A DNA stretch of 64,000 bases from Tenacibaculum singaporense (lineage in GTDB: Bacteria > Bacteroidota > Bacteroidia > Flavobacteriales > Flavobacteriaceae): assembly GCF_003867015.1 (NCBI RefSeq), contig NZ_CP032548.1, positions 248,001-312,000 on the forward strand, read 5' to 3'. The position numbers and the translations under genes are program-made. A model generated the notes under the pieces. It saw only the letters and a program-made list of their open reading frames with translations. It was not told where the DNA came from and did no database searches. Below are positions 51,939 through 60,858 of this stretch, one piece after another (the stretch's first letter is position 1; the number at the start of each line of letters is the position of its first letter).

Positions 51939-53034
51939 CAATCACGTTACCGTATTAGAAATTGATGCTAAAGCTGTATTACACAACTTAGCTTATTTTA
52001 AACAAAAGCTACAGCCTACAACAAAAATATTAGTTGTTGTTAAAGCTTTTGGTTACGGAAGTGAGTCGACAGAAATTGCCAAAATTGTGCAAGACCATGT
52101 TGATTATTTTGCTGTTGCTTATTCTAATGAAGGAATAGCTTTACGTGAAGCAGGAATTACAACCCCTATTTTGGTTCTAAATCCTCAAATTCAAAATTTA
52201 AAAGATATTGTTAAGTATCGTTTAGAGCCCAACTTATACAGTTTTAAAATTTTTGATGCTTTTTTAAAACTTGCTGACGAAGAGCCTTTGATGAATTATC
52301 CTATTCATTTAAAATTTAACACAGGATTAAATAGAGTAGGTTTTTGGCATACTGATGTTCCTACTATTGTAGCAGAGCTAAAAAAATCAAACAATGTGAA
52401 AGTTGAATCAATGTTTTCTCATTTGGCTGCTAGTGAAGATTTAAACGAACAAGAGTTCACTACAGGTCAAATAAACAACTTTGCTTATATAGTAAAACAA
52501 GTTTATGAGCACTTAGGATACCAACCTATGATACATATTTTAAATACATCTGGTATTATCAATTATCCGCAAGCTCAATTTGATATGGTTCGCCTAGGCA
52601 TAGGCTTATATGGTTTTGGAAATGATGAACAAGAAACTACACAACTTAAAAATACGCATACGCTTAAATCTATAATTTCTCAGATTAATATAGTTCAACC
52701 AGGTGAAACAGTTGGATACAATAGAGCTTTTGTTGCTAGTCAACCTACAAGAAGTGCTACCATTCCTATAGGACATGCAGATGGTATATCAAGAAAACTA
52801 GGAAATAAAAATGGATTTGTCTTCATTAATAATCAACCAGCTCCTATCATTGGAAATGTCTGTATGGATATGATAATGGTTGATGTTACTAAAATTGATT
52901 GTAATGAAGGTGACGAGGTTATTATTTTCAACCATCAACAACACGTAGAATATATGGCTCATAAATGTGAAACTATTTCATATGAAATACTTACTGCCTT
53001 ATCTCAACGCATCAAAAGATTGGTAAAACACTAA
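51931..53034 (+). CDS. alr: Alanine racemase
   Basis: A 367-residue PLP enzyme making D-alanine for peptidoglycan. The PLP lysine is in [13 protein letters not shown] near residue 38 (more often KADAYGHG). The fold motif [13 protein letters not shown] is near 131, the catalytic Tyr in VGYNRAF near 266, and the C-terminal [13 protein letters not shown] near 308. Its start overlaps the tdk stop by 8 bases, so the two are co-translated. Confidence 0.94.
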   Translation: MNNNHVTVLEIDAKAVLHNLAYFKQKLQPTTKILVVVKAFGYGSESTEIAKIVQDHVDYFAVAYSNEGIALREAGITTPILVLNPQIQNLKDIVKYRLEPNLYSFKIFDAFLKLADEEPLMNYPIHLKFNTGLNRVGFWHTDVPTIVAELKKSNNVKVESMFSHLAASEDLNEQEFTTGQINNFAYIVKQVYEHLGYQPMIHILNTSGIINYPQAQFDMVRLGIGLYGFGNDEQETTQLKNTHTLKSIISQINIVQPGETVGYNRAFVASQPTRSATIPIGHADGISRKLGNKNGFVFINNQPAPIIGNVCMDMIMVDVTKIDCNEGDEVIIFNHQQHVEYMAHKCETISYEILTALSQRIKRLVKH

Positions 53035-53079
53035 TTTTTTTATACTTTTCAATTCAATTAACTATTAAAATTCAAAAAT

Positions 53080-53487
53080 ATGGGAATGCTCAAAGAGTTT
53101 AAAGACTTTGCAATGAAAGGAAATTTAGTGGACATTGCAGTAGGTTTTGTAATGGGTGCTGCTTTCAAACAAGTGGTGACCTCTTTCACTGGAGGAATTG
53201 TTTCTCCTTTAATTGGACTTATTTTCAAAGCCGACTTTAAGGACGTAAAATATATAATTAAAGAAGGTGTTGCTGATGAAGCAGGTAAAGTAACAGGAGA
53301 AGTTGCTGTTATGTACGGTGAGTTTTTAACCAATGTTATTGATTTTATCATCGTAGCTTTTGTAATGTTTATGGTAGTAAAAGCAGTAAATGCAATGAAG
53401 AAAAAAGAAGAAGCTGCTCCAGAGGCTCCAAAAGGACCTAGTCAAGAAGAATTATTAGCAGAAATCAGAGATTTACTTAAAAAATAA
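53080..53487 (+). CDS. mscL: Large-conductance mechanosensitive channel
   Basis: A 135-residue inner-membrane channel opening under hypo-osmotic shock. The N-terminal amphipathic helix and TM1 are typical (MLKEFKDFAMKGNLVDIAVG, FVMGAAFKQVVTSF). A periplasmic loop follows. TM2 is near residues 83-105 (FLTNVIDFIIVAFVMFMVVK). The C-terminal charged bundle helix is EELLAEIRDLLKK. It lies 45 bp after alr. Confidence 0.97.
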   Translation: MGMLKEFKDFAMKGNLVDIAVGFVMGAAFKQVVTSFTGGIVSPLIGLIFKADFKDVKYIIKEGVADEAGKVTGEVAVMYGEFLTNVIDFIIVAFVMFMVVKAVNAMKKKEEAAPEAPKGPSQEELLAEIRDLLKK

Positions 53488-53504
53488 CTCTCATAAATAT
53501 TTAA

Positions 53505-53536
53505 TTAAAAAAGCTCGCAATTGCGAGCTTTTTTAA
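53505..53536. terminator. Bidirectional terminator
   Basis: Perfect 14-bp palindromic arms, AAAAAAGCTCGCAA and its complement, between convergent mscL and the AhpD-like gene. Confidence 0.88.
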
Positions 53537-53552
53537 TTTTGATAATCCTACT

Positions 53553-54143
53553 TTACACATGCTTTCCTTTCTCCCAACCATGTTTTCCTAAATATTGCTC
53601 ACCACTTTCAACCGCTCCATCTTCAATACTTGTTCCCATAGAATCATTCCAACGATTTAAATACCCGAAAAGAGAAATCACACCTAACATTTCAACTATT
53701 TCACCTTCATCCCAATATTTATACAATTCTTCTTTTATCTTTTCATCTACCATATTTGGAACCATAGAAGCTGCCAATGAAAAATCTAACGCAGCGCGTT
53801 CAGCATCAGAAAATGCTGGGTGGGTTTTATACTCCCAAATATTATCCAATTGTTCTTGTTCAGCTCCATAACGCTCCGCTGCACGAATTGCATGAGCTTG
53901 ACAATAACGACAACCAGTAGCATTGCTACTTACCCAAGCAATCATCCGTTTTAAAGCAGAAGTTACGCGACCGTGATTAGCCATTACTGCTTTATTTAAA
54001 TTGATAAATGCTTTGGAAATTTCTGGTCGTCGTTGCATGGTTAACACTGAATTCGGACAAAAACCTAAGGTTTCATTATAAAAATCAGATAATTTTTTAG
54101 TTTCCGCATCATGATTCGGATCTAAAGGAGTTACTAAAGGCAT
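53553..54143 (-). CDS. AhpD-like carboxymuconolactone decarboxylase-family peroxidase
   Basis: A 196-residue all-helical protein with the CxxCxxH active-site motif of AhpD-type peroxidases (GCRYCQAHAIR near residue 73), so a thiol peroxidase/disulfide reductase activity is likely. The C-terminal half shows FLGVISLFGYLNRW-like sequence typical of peroxidase-related enzymes. I choose ATG 54143; a GTG at 54221 in frame would add 26 unlike residues and leave only 41 bp for two divergent promoters. It is divergent from an osmC-family gene, suggesting joint peroxide defence. Confidence 0.87.
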   Translation of the reverse strand: MPLVTPLDPNHDAETKKLSDFYNETLGFCPNSVLTMQRRPEISKAFINLNKAVMANHGRVTSALKRMIAWVSSNATGCRYCQAHAIRAAERYGAEQEQLDNIWEYKTHPAFSDAERAALDFSLAASMVPNMVDEKIKEELYKYWDEGEIVEMLGVISLFGYLNRWNDSMGTSIEDGAVESGEQYLGKHGWEKGKHV

Positions 54144-54182
54144 AGATTTATTTTTTAAGTTTTTAATACTAACTTTTTGCTG

Positions 54183-54190
54183 TAAGTTTG
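54183..54190 (+). promoter_or_regulatory. -7 box of the osmC-family gene
   Basis: TAAGTTTG fits TAnnTTTG, 72 nt before the ATG at 54263. Confidence 0.4.
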
Positions 54191-54262
54191 TGTTACTATT
54201 TAAATAATTAAGTCGAAACACACAGAGACTTACTTACGCAATAAACAAAAAATTATCAAGAT

Positions 54263-54688
54263 ATGGCAACAAACACAGTTACAACGGTTTGGAAAGAAAA
54301 CATGCAATTTGAAAGTGACAACCCTAGTGGACACCCAATAGTAATTGACACTTCTGAAGAGCATGGAGGAAATAATACTGGATTACGACCTAAAGCTATG
54401 ATGCTTTCATCGTTAGCAGGTTGTTCTGGTTTAGATATCGTACCTATGCTAGAAAAAATGCGTGTAAAAATTGATGATTTTAAAATTGTTGTTACTGGTG
54501 AATTAACTGAAGAGCACCCAAAATATTATCATAAAGTTTTAGTGGATTATCATTTTTACGGTAGTGATTTAGACGAAAAAAAAATTAACAAAGCAGTAGA
54601 TTTATCGATAGAAAAATACTGTGGTGTTATGGAAATGTTTAGAAAATTTGCTGATGTAACTACTGCTATTCACTTACATAATAACTAA
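54263..54688 (+). CDS. OsmC-family peroxiredoxin-like protein
   Basis: A 141-residue OsmC/YhfA-type protein. The two redox Cys are in SSLAGCSGLDIVPML near residue 54 and EKYCGVMEMFRK near residue 118, the expected spacing for the family, which reduces organic hydroperoxides with these thiols. It is followed by recJ 21 bp later, probably in one unit, and is divergent from the AhpD-like gene. Confidence 0.92.
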   Translation: MATNTVTTVWKENMQFESDNPSGHPIVIDTSEEHGGNNTGLRPKAMMLSSLAGCSGLDIVPMLEKMRVKIDDFKIVVTGELTEEHPKYYHKVLVDYHFYGSDLDEKKINKAVDLSIEKYCGVMEMFRKFADVTTAIHLHNN

Positions 54689-54709
54689 TCTATTTTCGAT
54701 AAAATTGCT

Positions 54710-56395
54710 ATGCGCTGGACATTAAAACCGCAACCAGACACCTCTAAAGTAAAACAGTTAGCCAAAGAATTATCTATCGATACAACCTTGGCTAGAATCT
54801 TAGTACAACGTGGGATAGAAACCTTTGATGAAGCTAAACATTTCTTTCGCCCATCACTCAGCGATTTACATGATCCCTTTTTAATGAAGGATATGGAGCT
54901 TGCAGTACAACGTATAGAAACTGCTATTACTAATAACGAAAATATCTTAGTTTTTGGTGATTATGATGTTGACGGAACTACCGCTGTTTCTTTGCTATCT
55001 TCTTACCTAAAAACAATTCATCCTAATATTGCAACCTACATTCCTGATCGTTATGAAGAAGGCTATGGAGTTTCTTTTCAAGGAATTGATTTTGCTGAAG
55101 ACAATGGATTTTCTCTCATCATAGCTTTAGACTGCGGTATTAAAGCTATTGATAAAGTAGATTATGCTACTAAAAAAGGAATTGATTTTATTATTTGCGA
55201 TCACCACAAACCTGGAAATGAAATTCCTAAAGCAGTTGCTGTTTTAAATCCTAAGCAAATAGATTGTAACTATCCATATGATGAACTGTGTGGCTGTGGT
55301 GTTGGTTTTAAATTGATTCAAGCATTAGCTTCAAAAAGAAATCAAACGATAGAAGACCTAATTCCATATTTAGATTTAGTGGCAACTGCAATTGCAGCTG
55401 ATATTGTTCCAATGACTGGTGAAAATAGAGTTCTAGCTTATCATGGACTACAAGTCATTAATTCACAACCCAGAAATGGTATTAAAGCTATCATTCATCA
55501 GTTGCAAAAAAAAGAACTTACCATTACAGACGTAGTTTTTATCATTGCTCCACGTATAAATGCCGCTGGACGTATGAAACATGGAAACTATGCTGTCGAA
55601 TTATTAACCGAAATGGGTTTTGACTCAGCAGTTGAATTTGCTTCTGCTATTGAAAAATTCAATTCCGATAGAAAAGAGCTAGATAGAGCAATTACACAAG
55701 AAGCTTTATTACAAATTGAAAACAACAACGAGCAAGAAAATTACACCACAGTTGTCTTTGATGAAAGCTGGCACAAAGGGGTAATAGGTATTGTAGCTTC
55801 TCGTTTAACAGAAACTTACTACAGACCTACCTTGGTTTTTACTAAAAGTGGTGAAAAATTGGCCGCCTCAGCTCGTTCAGTAAAAGGATTTGATGTATAT
55901 AATGCTTTAGAACAATGCTCAGAGTTTATTGAACAATTTGGCGGACATAAATATGCAGCGGGTTTAACCTTGTTACCTGAGCAATATCAAAATTTTAAAA
56001 ATAAATTTGAAGAAGTAGTTAAAACTACTATTGATAAAAATTTATTAACTCCGGAAATTACTATTGATGCTGAGATTGACTTATCAGAAATCACTCCTAA
56101 GTTTTTCCGTATTATTCAACAAATGGCTCCTTTTGGTCCACAAAATATGAAACCTGTTTTTACCACAACTGCTGTAAGAGATAATGGCTATGGAAAGCAA
56201 GTTGGTGCCGACAATAGTCATTTAAAGTTAAATATTATTTACGGCTCAGATCAAAAAACATACAATGCGATTGGGTTTGGTTTGGGAGATAAAATAACTT
56301 CAGCGCAAAACGATTTTGATATTGCCTATACCTTAGATGAAAATACTTGGAATGGATACACTTCTATTCAACTAATGTTAAAAGATTTAAAGTAG
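54710..56395 (+). CDS. recJ: Single-stranded-DNA-specific exonuclease RecJ
   Basis: A 561-residue DHH-superfamily 5'-3' exonuclease used in recombination and mismatch repair. Motif I is VFGDYDVDGTTAVS near residue 82, motif III the DHH in FIICDHHKPGNE near residue 162, then NPKQIDCNYPYDELCGCGVG. The DHHA1 motif is GFDVYNALEQCSEFIEQFGGHKYAAG, read as two blocks near residue 390. The C-terminal OB fold (from ~450) closes it. Length is normal. Confidence 0.96.
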   Translation: MRWTLKPQPDTSKVKQLAKELSIDTTLARILVQRGIETFDEAKHFFRPSLSDLHDPFLMKDMELAVQRIETAITNNENILVFGDYDVDGTTAVSLLSSYLKTIHPNIATYIPDRYEEGYGVSFQGIDFAEDNGFSLIIALDCGIKAIDKVDYATKKGIDFIICDHHKPGNEIPKAVAVLNPKQIDCNYPYDELCGCGVGFKLIQALASKRNQTIEDLIPYLDLVATAIAADIVPMTGENRVLAYHGLQVINSQPRNGIKAIIHQLQKKELTITDVVFIIAPRINAAGRMKHGNYAVELLTEMGFDSAVEFASAIEKFNSDRKELDRAITQEALLQIENNNEQENYTTVVFDESWHKGVIGIVASRLTETYYRPTLVFTKSGEKLAASARSVKGFDVYNALEQCSEFIEQFGGHKYAAGLTLLPEQYQNFKNKFEEVVKTTIDKNLLTPEITIDAEIDLSEITPKFFRIIQQMAPFGPQNMKPVFTTTAVRDNGYGKQVGADNSHLKLNIIYGSDQKTYNAIGFGLGDKITSAQNDFDIAYTLDENTWNGYTSIQLMLKDLK

Positions 56396-56469
56396 TAAAA
56401 GCCCCTTTGTTTTTTATTTAGAATAATTCCAAATAAACTCATATATTTGTTATCGAAATAAATATAGTT

Positions 56470-56814
56470 ATGGACGGAATTACTAAAATATACGACAACA
56501 ACATAGGTATTTCTTTTCATTGGAAAGAAAACGACTCAAACTTAGTTCAATTAATTTTTAGGGATACGGGTTTTCATTTGACTGAGCAAGAAATAGAATT
56601 ATTTTTAGACAAAGTAACTGACTCTAAACTTCAAAAAAATTGTGCTACTTGTAGTAAGGGTAAAGATTGTAGATCTATTCTACTTCAAACTCCCTCAAAT
56701 AAAGTAAGTATGGCAGTATCATCAATTGAATTATGGCAAATAGACGACCTTTTAAAAGGCACTTTATTTCAACTAAGAATGAATAATTACCTAAATAATA
56801 TATGTAAAAATTAA
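56470..56814 (+). CDS. Small cysteine-cluster protein, conserved hypothetical
   Basis: A 114-residue cytosolic protein. The N-terminal half is mixed alpha/beta (LVQLIFRDTGFHLTEQEIELFLD). The middle has three Cys in CATCSKGKDCRS near residues 59-70, and one more Cys lies at the C-terminus. The cluster could bind zinc or be redox active. No family is recognised. It lies 74 bp after recJ and has its own strong terminator. Confidence 0.75.
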   Translation: MDGITKIYDNNIGISFHWKENDSNLVQLIFRDTGFHLTEQEIELFLDKVTDSKLQKNCATCSKGKDCRSILLQTPSNKVSMAVSSIELWQIDDLLKGTLFQLRMNNYLNNICKN

Positions 56815-56845
56815 AAAGGCTTGCAAAATTTGCAAGCCTTTTTAA
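56811..56845. terminator. Bidirectional terminator
   Basis: A 15-bp stem (AAAAAGGCTTGCAAA with its complement), between the cysteine-cluster gene and the convergent nuclease gene. Confidence 0.88.
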
Positions 56846-56846
56846 T

Positions 56847-57899
56847 TTATTTATCTTCTTTAATCAAGTACATATATACTGGATAATGATCACTGTAACC
56901 TCCCGTATATTTCCCATAAGAAAAACTCCTAAAAGGATACCCTTTATAACGTCCACTCTTTTGGGTTAAAAAACGCTTATTAAAGATTCCTGATTTAAAC
57001 ATTTTATAGGTTGAAAAATCTTTTTTCCCTTTATCCAATAAAGGAGAAGTAAACATAATTTGATCAAATAAATTAATATTATCTCTGTATCCTAATGTAT
57101 TAAATCCACGACGGAACATATCTTCATAAGGATTATAAATATCTCCTTCTTTTACGTTTTTCTTCTTACTCTTCGTTTGTAAAACAGTTTTAAAGCTAGA
57201 ATTGATAGGATCATCGTTAAAATCTCCCATAATTAACACTTTTGGATTTGGATCGTTTTCTTTAATTTTTTCTATAATCTGCTTTACTTTATAAGCAGCT
57301 TTTTCACGTAGAGGCCTGCTTTTAGCTTCTCCTCCTCTACGGGATGGCCAATGGTTAACAATAATATGTACTAACTCATCATCTAGGTATCCAGAAACTA
57401 ATAAAATATCACGTGTATAAATCTTTTTATTTTCAGCATAGATATTCGGGTTGAATGCCTCAAAATGAATCGGTTTAAAATAACGAGGCTGATATAATAA
57501 TCCTACATCAATCCCTCTTTTATCAGGAGAATCAAAATGGATAATACTGTAACGCTTCTTTTTTAACCTTTCTGACGCTACTAAATCTTCTAAAACTTTC
57601 TTATTCTCAACTTCAGCTACTCCCAAAATTGCCGGACTTGTCTTAGCTTTTTCAGCTCCTAATTGAGAAATAACTTCTCCCAATTTATCTATTTTATCTA
57701 AATAAACCTCCTCTTTGTCTCCTTTCATTTCCATGATAGGACTTGCCTCATCATTCTTTTCAGGGTCATTCTTAGTATCAAAAAGATTTTCCAAGTTATA
57801 AAAACCTACAGTTCTTATTTTATATTTTTTTGCCTCTTGCTGTGCATGCGAGGAAAAAACACCAAGAGTTAAAACTAAAAGTAAAGCTATATTTCTCAT
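56847..57899 (-). CDS. Secreted endonuclease/exonuclease/phosphatase-family enzyme
   Basis: A 350-residue exported enzyme. A signal peptide ends near residue 19 (SSHAQ). The EEP (DNase I-like) fold signatures appear in order: GFYNLENLFDTKND near residue 31, ILGVAEVENKKVLEDL near 93 (metal Glu), IIVNHWPSRRGGEAKSR near 182 (catalytic His), MGDFNDDP near 225 (Asn/Asp), and the final GGYSDHYPVYMYL near 333 (Asp-His). It should cut DNA/RNA or phosphoesters outside the cell or in the periplasm. It is divergent from a TonB receptor plus DUF5689 lipoprotein, suggesting a shared nutrient-scavenging task. Confidence 0.92.
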   Translation of the reverse strand: MRNIALLLVLTLGVFSSHAQQEAKKYKIRTVGFYNLENLFDTKNDPEKNDEASPIMEMKGDKEEVYLDKIDKLGEVISQLGAEKAKTSPAILGVAEVENKKVLEDLVASERLKKKRYSIIHFDSPDKRGIDVGLLYQPRYFKPIHFEAFNPNIYAENKKIYTRDILLVSGYLDDELVHIIVNHWPSRRGGEAKSRPLREKAAYKVKQIIEKIKENDPNPKVLIMGDFNDDPINSSFKTVLQTKSKKKNVKEGDIYNPYEDMFRRGFNTLGYRDNINLFDQIMFTSPLLDKGKKDFSTYKMFKSGIFNKRFLTQKSGRYKGYPFRSFSYGKYTGGYSDHYPVYMYLIKEDK

Positions 57900-57917
57900 T
57901 TAATAAATTTTACGCGA

Positions 57918-57925
57918 CAAAAGTA
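57918..57925 (-). promoter_or_regulatory. -7 box of the EEP nuclease gene
   Basis: TACTTTTG in the minus sense with a TTG about 16 nt upstream, 18 nt before the ATG. Confidence 0.5.
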
Positions 57926-57979
57926 AAAACAATTTTCAAGCCAAAACCTATAATTCACATAAAACCGAGATTAATAACT

Positions 57980-57995
57980 TTAACTTAATATTAAC
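57980..57995 (+). promoter_or_regulatory. Direct repeat TTAAC with 11-bp period
   Basis: TTAAC at 57980-57984 and again at 57991-57995, ending 16 nt before the -7 box at 58012, i.e. over the -33 position. The 11-bp spacing of TTAAC-type half-sites is what PhoB/PhoP-class response regulators bind in other phyla. In an A/T-rich genome this may be chance. Confidence 0.35.
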
Positions 57996-58011
57996 ATAAC
58001 TATAATTTTCG

Positions 58012-58019
58012 TAATTTTG
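58012..58019 (+). promoter_or_regulatory. -7 box of the TonB receptor/DUF5689 operon
   Basis: TAATTTTG fits TAnnTTTG, 67 nt before the receptor ATG. Confidence 0.55.
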
Positions 58020-58086
58020 CCTCCCTTTTGCTGAATTTTACAGCTATGGGAGTTAATATATTCAAATATTTTATAAACAATCATTT

Positions 58087-60846
58087 ATGAGAAATTTTAC
58101 GATAACAATGTTATTGCTTTTTTCAGGTTTATTTGGCTTGAATGCGCAGAATATTGTAAAGGGGATCGTAATAAACGGCGATTCTGAAAATCCTATGCAA
58201 GGTGTTTCTGTAAGTGTAAAAGAAGCTAACATCTCTGGTACTACAGATGCTAGTGGGGCTTTTGCACTAAATGGTTTACCAAACGGAAGACAAATTGTAA
58301 CGGTATCATTAAACGGGTATGAAACCCAAAACTTTCCAGTTGAACTATCTGGAAAAACAGTAGATTTAGGTACAATCTTTATGTATGAAGATTTGTCTGA
58401 AGATCAAGATTTAAGCACCATCACTATCACAGATGATGAATTAAATGATGACACAAGTGCTGCTGATAATATTTCTGGTTTACTACAAGCTTCCAGAGAT
58501 GTATATTTACGTACTGCTGCTTTTGAATGGAGTGGTTCATTCTACAGAGTACGTGGTTTAGATTCTGAAAACGGTAAAGTTTTGATTAATGGAATTGAAA
58601 TGAACAAACTATACAACGGAAGACCTCAATGGAGTAACTGGGGAGGTTTAAACGATGTATTGCGTAACCAAGAATTTAGTAATGGACTAACTCCTTCAAA
58701 CTATGCTTTTGGTGGTGTTTTAGGTTCTACAAATATTAACACAAGAGCTTCTGAATATAGTGAAGGTGGACGTATTTCTTATGCTTCTTCTAATAGAAGT
58801 TACAACCACCGTCTAATGGCAACATACTCTTCTGGTTTATTAGCTAACGGATGGGCTATAACAGTTTCTGGTAGTAGAAGAGCTGGTAATGAAGGATACG
58901 TAGATGGTACTTTTTATGATGCTAACTCCATCTTTTTATCACTTGAAAAGCAAATTAATGATGCTCACAGCTTAAACTTAACTGTGATTGCTGCTGAAAA
59001 CGAAAGAGGAAAATCTTCACCAAATACTCAAGAGGTTTTTGATATTAAAGGAATTCGTTATAACTCTTACTGGGGAAATCAAAAAGGAAAAATGAGAAAC
59101 TCAAGAGTTAAGAGATTATATGAACCTATTGTTATGTTAAACCACTATTGGGACCTTTCTGAAAACACTACATTAAACACTAATATTGGTTTTCAGTTTG
59201 GAGAAATAGGTAATAGCCGTTTAGATTATAACGGTGCTAACAATCCTGACCCTACGTATTACAGAAAGTTACCAAGCTGGTATTTATCAGACCCAAATGG
59301 ACCAGATTATGAAAATGCATACAAATCATTAACTGGTTTCCAAAATGATGGACAAATTGATTGGGATGAATTGTATATTGGAAACGAAGGAAGTCCAGAA
59401 AATGCTCGTGTAATTTTATATGAAGATAGAAACGATGATCAGCAATTAACAGCTAATATGATTTTATCTTCAGAATTAAATGAAAATATTACACTAACAG
59501 CAAGTGGCGAGTATAGAAAGTTAAAGTCTGAAAACTTTGCTTCTCCAATAGATATGCTTGGAGCTACAGGTTATTTGGATGTGAATACTTTTGGTGATAA
59601 TTTTGATCAACAACAAAGTAACCTTTTAACTCCTAATAGAACAATTGGATTAGGAGATCGCTTTAAATACAACTATATCTTCAATTCTGAAGTATATGGC
59701 GGTTTTGCTCAGTTACAATTCAAATACAACAAAGTTGATTTTTATATAGCAGGACAAGCGAATAATACTACACACCAAAGAGAAGGTTTATTCCAAAACG
59801 GATACTTTCCAACTAACTCTTACGGAAAATCAGATAAGTTAGATTTCTTTAACTACGGAGCTAAAGGAGGGTTAACCTATAAAATATCTGGTCGTCACTT
59901 AATTGATGTAAACGGAGGTTATATTACAAAAGCACCATCTTTACGTAACTCTTTTGCCAATTCAAGAGCTAACAATGTTACAGTTGCTGATGTTGCTGAA
60001 TTGAATAGTGAAAAAATATTATCTGGAGATGTTAGCTATGTTTTCAGAAGCCCTTTAATCACTTCAAGAGTTACAGGTTACTACACAGACATTAAAGATG
60101 CTACTGAAATTTCTTTCTTCTTTGCTGATGGTATTGGAGGAGACACTTCAGCTTTTATCCAAGAAATATTAACTGGTATTGATAAAAGACACTTTGGTGT
60201 TGAATTTGGTATTGAAGCACAAGTTACTCCTACGATTAAATTAAAGGGAGCGGCAAACGTTGGTCAATATACTTACAACAACAACCCAAATTTGGTTATT
60301 ACAACAGAAAATGCTTCTACACCTGGTTTTATTAATGGTAAAAGAGATATGGGACCTGCTTCTCTTAAAGATTATAAACTTGCTGCTGGACCTCATAAGG
60401 CTTACTCTTTTGGTTTTGAATATAGAGACCCAGATTATTGGTTTGTTAGTGTTACAGCAAACCATATGGATGAAGCTTATGTAGATGTTTCTCCTATTAG
60501 AAGAACTGCTAATTTTATAAGTGATGCAGACGGAGCTGCTTTTGCAGATTACGACCCAGTGTTAGCTAGACAATTATTAACTCAAGAGCAATTTGATGAT
60601 TATATGGTTGTAAATGCCATCGGAGGGAAATCATGGAAAGTAGGCGATGGTAAATACATTGGTTTATTTGCTAGTGTTAGTAACTTATTCAACGAAGAAT
60701 ATAAAACAGGTGGTTTCGAGCAAGGAAGAAATGCAAATTATCACCAATTACGCGACGATAATACTAACGGGACACCAACCTTTGGAAATAAATACTGGTA
60801 CGGTAGAGGTACTACTTATTTCTTAAACTTAAATTATAGATTCTAA
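58087..60846 (+). CDS. TonB-dependent receptor of the nuclease/DUF5689 locus
   Basis: A 919-residue outer-membrane receptor. A signal peptide ends near residue 21 (LNAQ). A carboxypeptidase-regulatory-like domain spans ~22-105 (GVSVSVKEANISGTTDASG). An Asp/Glu-rich linker leads to a plug near 125-240 (YRVRGLDSENGKVLINGIEMNKL). The barrel ends TYFLNLNYRF. It lacks an STN domain. The DUF5689 lipoprotein gene follows after 12 bp, a SusC/SusD-like order with a non-SusD partner. Transport of nucleic-acid fragments or phosphate esters is my inference from the divergent EEP nuclease. Confidence 0.88.
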   Translation: MRNFTITMLLLFSGLFGLNAQNIVKGIVINGDSENPMQGVSVSVKEANISGTTDASGAFALNGLPNGRQIVTVSLNGYETQNFPVELSGKTVDLGTIFMYEDLSEDQDLSTITITDDELNDDTSAADNISGLLQASRDVYLRTAAFEWSGSFYRVRGLDSENGKVLINGIEMNKLYNGRPQWSNWGGLNDVLRNQEFSNGLTPSNYAFGGVLGSTNINTRASEYSEGGRISYASSNRSYNHRLMATYSSGLLANGWAITVSGSRRAGNEGYVDGTFYDANSIFLSLEKQINDAHSLNLTVIAAENERGKSSPNTQEVFDIKGIRYNSYWGNQKGKMRNSRVKRLYEPIVMLNHYWDLSENTTLNTNIGFQFGEIGNSRLDYNGANNPDPTYYRKLPSWYLSDPNGPDYENAYKSLTGFQNDGQIDWDELYIGNEGSPENARVILYEDRNDDQQLTANMILSSELNENITLTASGEYRKLKSENFASPIDMLGATGYLDVNTFGDNFDQQQSNLLTPNRTIGLGDRFKYNYIFNSEVYGGFAQLQFKYNKVDFYIAGQANNTTHQREGLFQNGYFPTNSYGKSDKLDFFNYGAKGGLTYKISGRHLIDVNGGYITKAPSLRNSFANSRANNVTVADVAELNSEKILSGDVSYVFRSPLITSRVTGYYTDIKDATEISFFFADGIGGDTSAFIQEILTGIDKRHFGVEFGIEAQVTPTIKLKGAANVGQYTYNNNPNLVITTENASTPGFINGKRDMGPASLKDYKLAAGPHKAYSFGFEYRDPDYWFVSVTANHMDEAYVDVSPIRRTANFISDADGAAFADYDPVLARQLLTQEQFDDYMVVNAIGGKSWKVGDGKYIGLFASVSNLFNEEYKTGGFEQGRNANYHQLRDDNTNGTPTFGNKYWYGRGTTYFLNLNYRF

Positions 60847-60858
60847 AAAACACTCAAA

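Noticed and set aside
54144..54221. Longer AhpD-like protein with a GTG start at 54221
   Set aside because: The added 26 residues are not family-like and would leave 41 bp for two divergent promoters.
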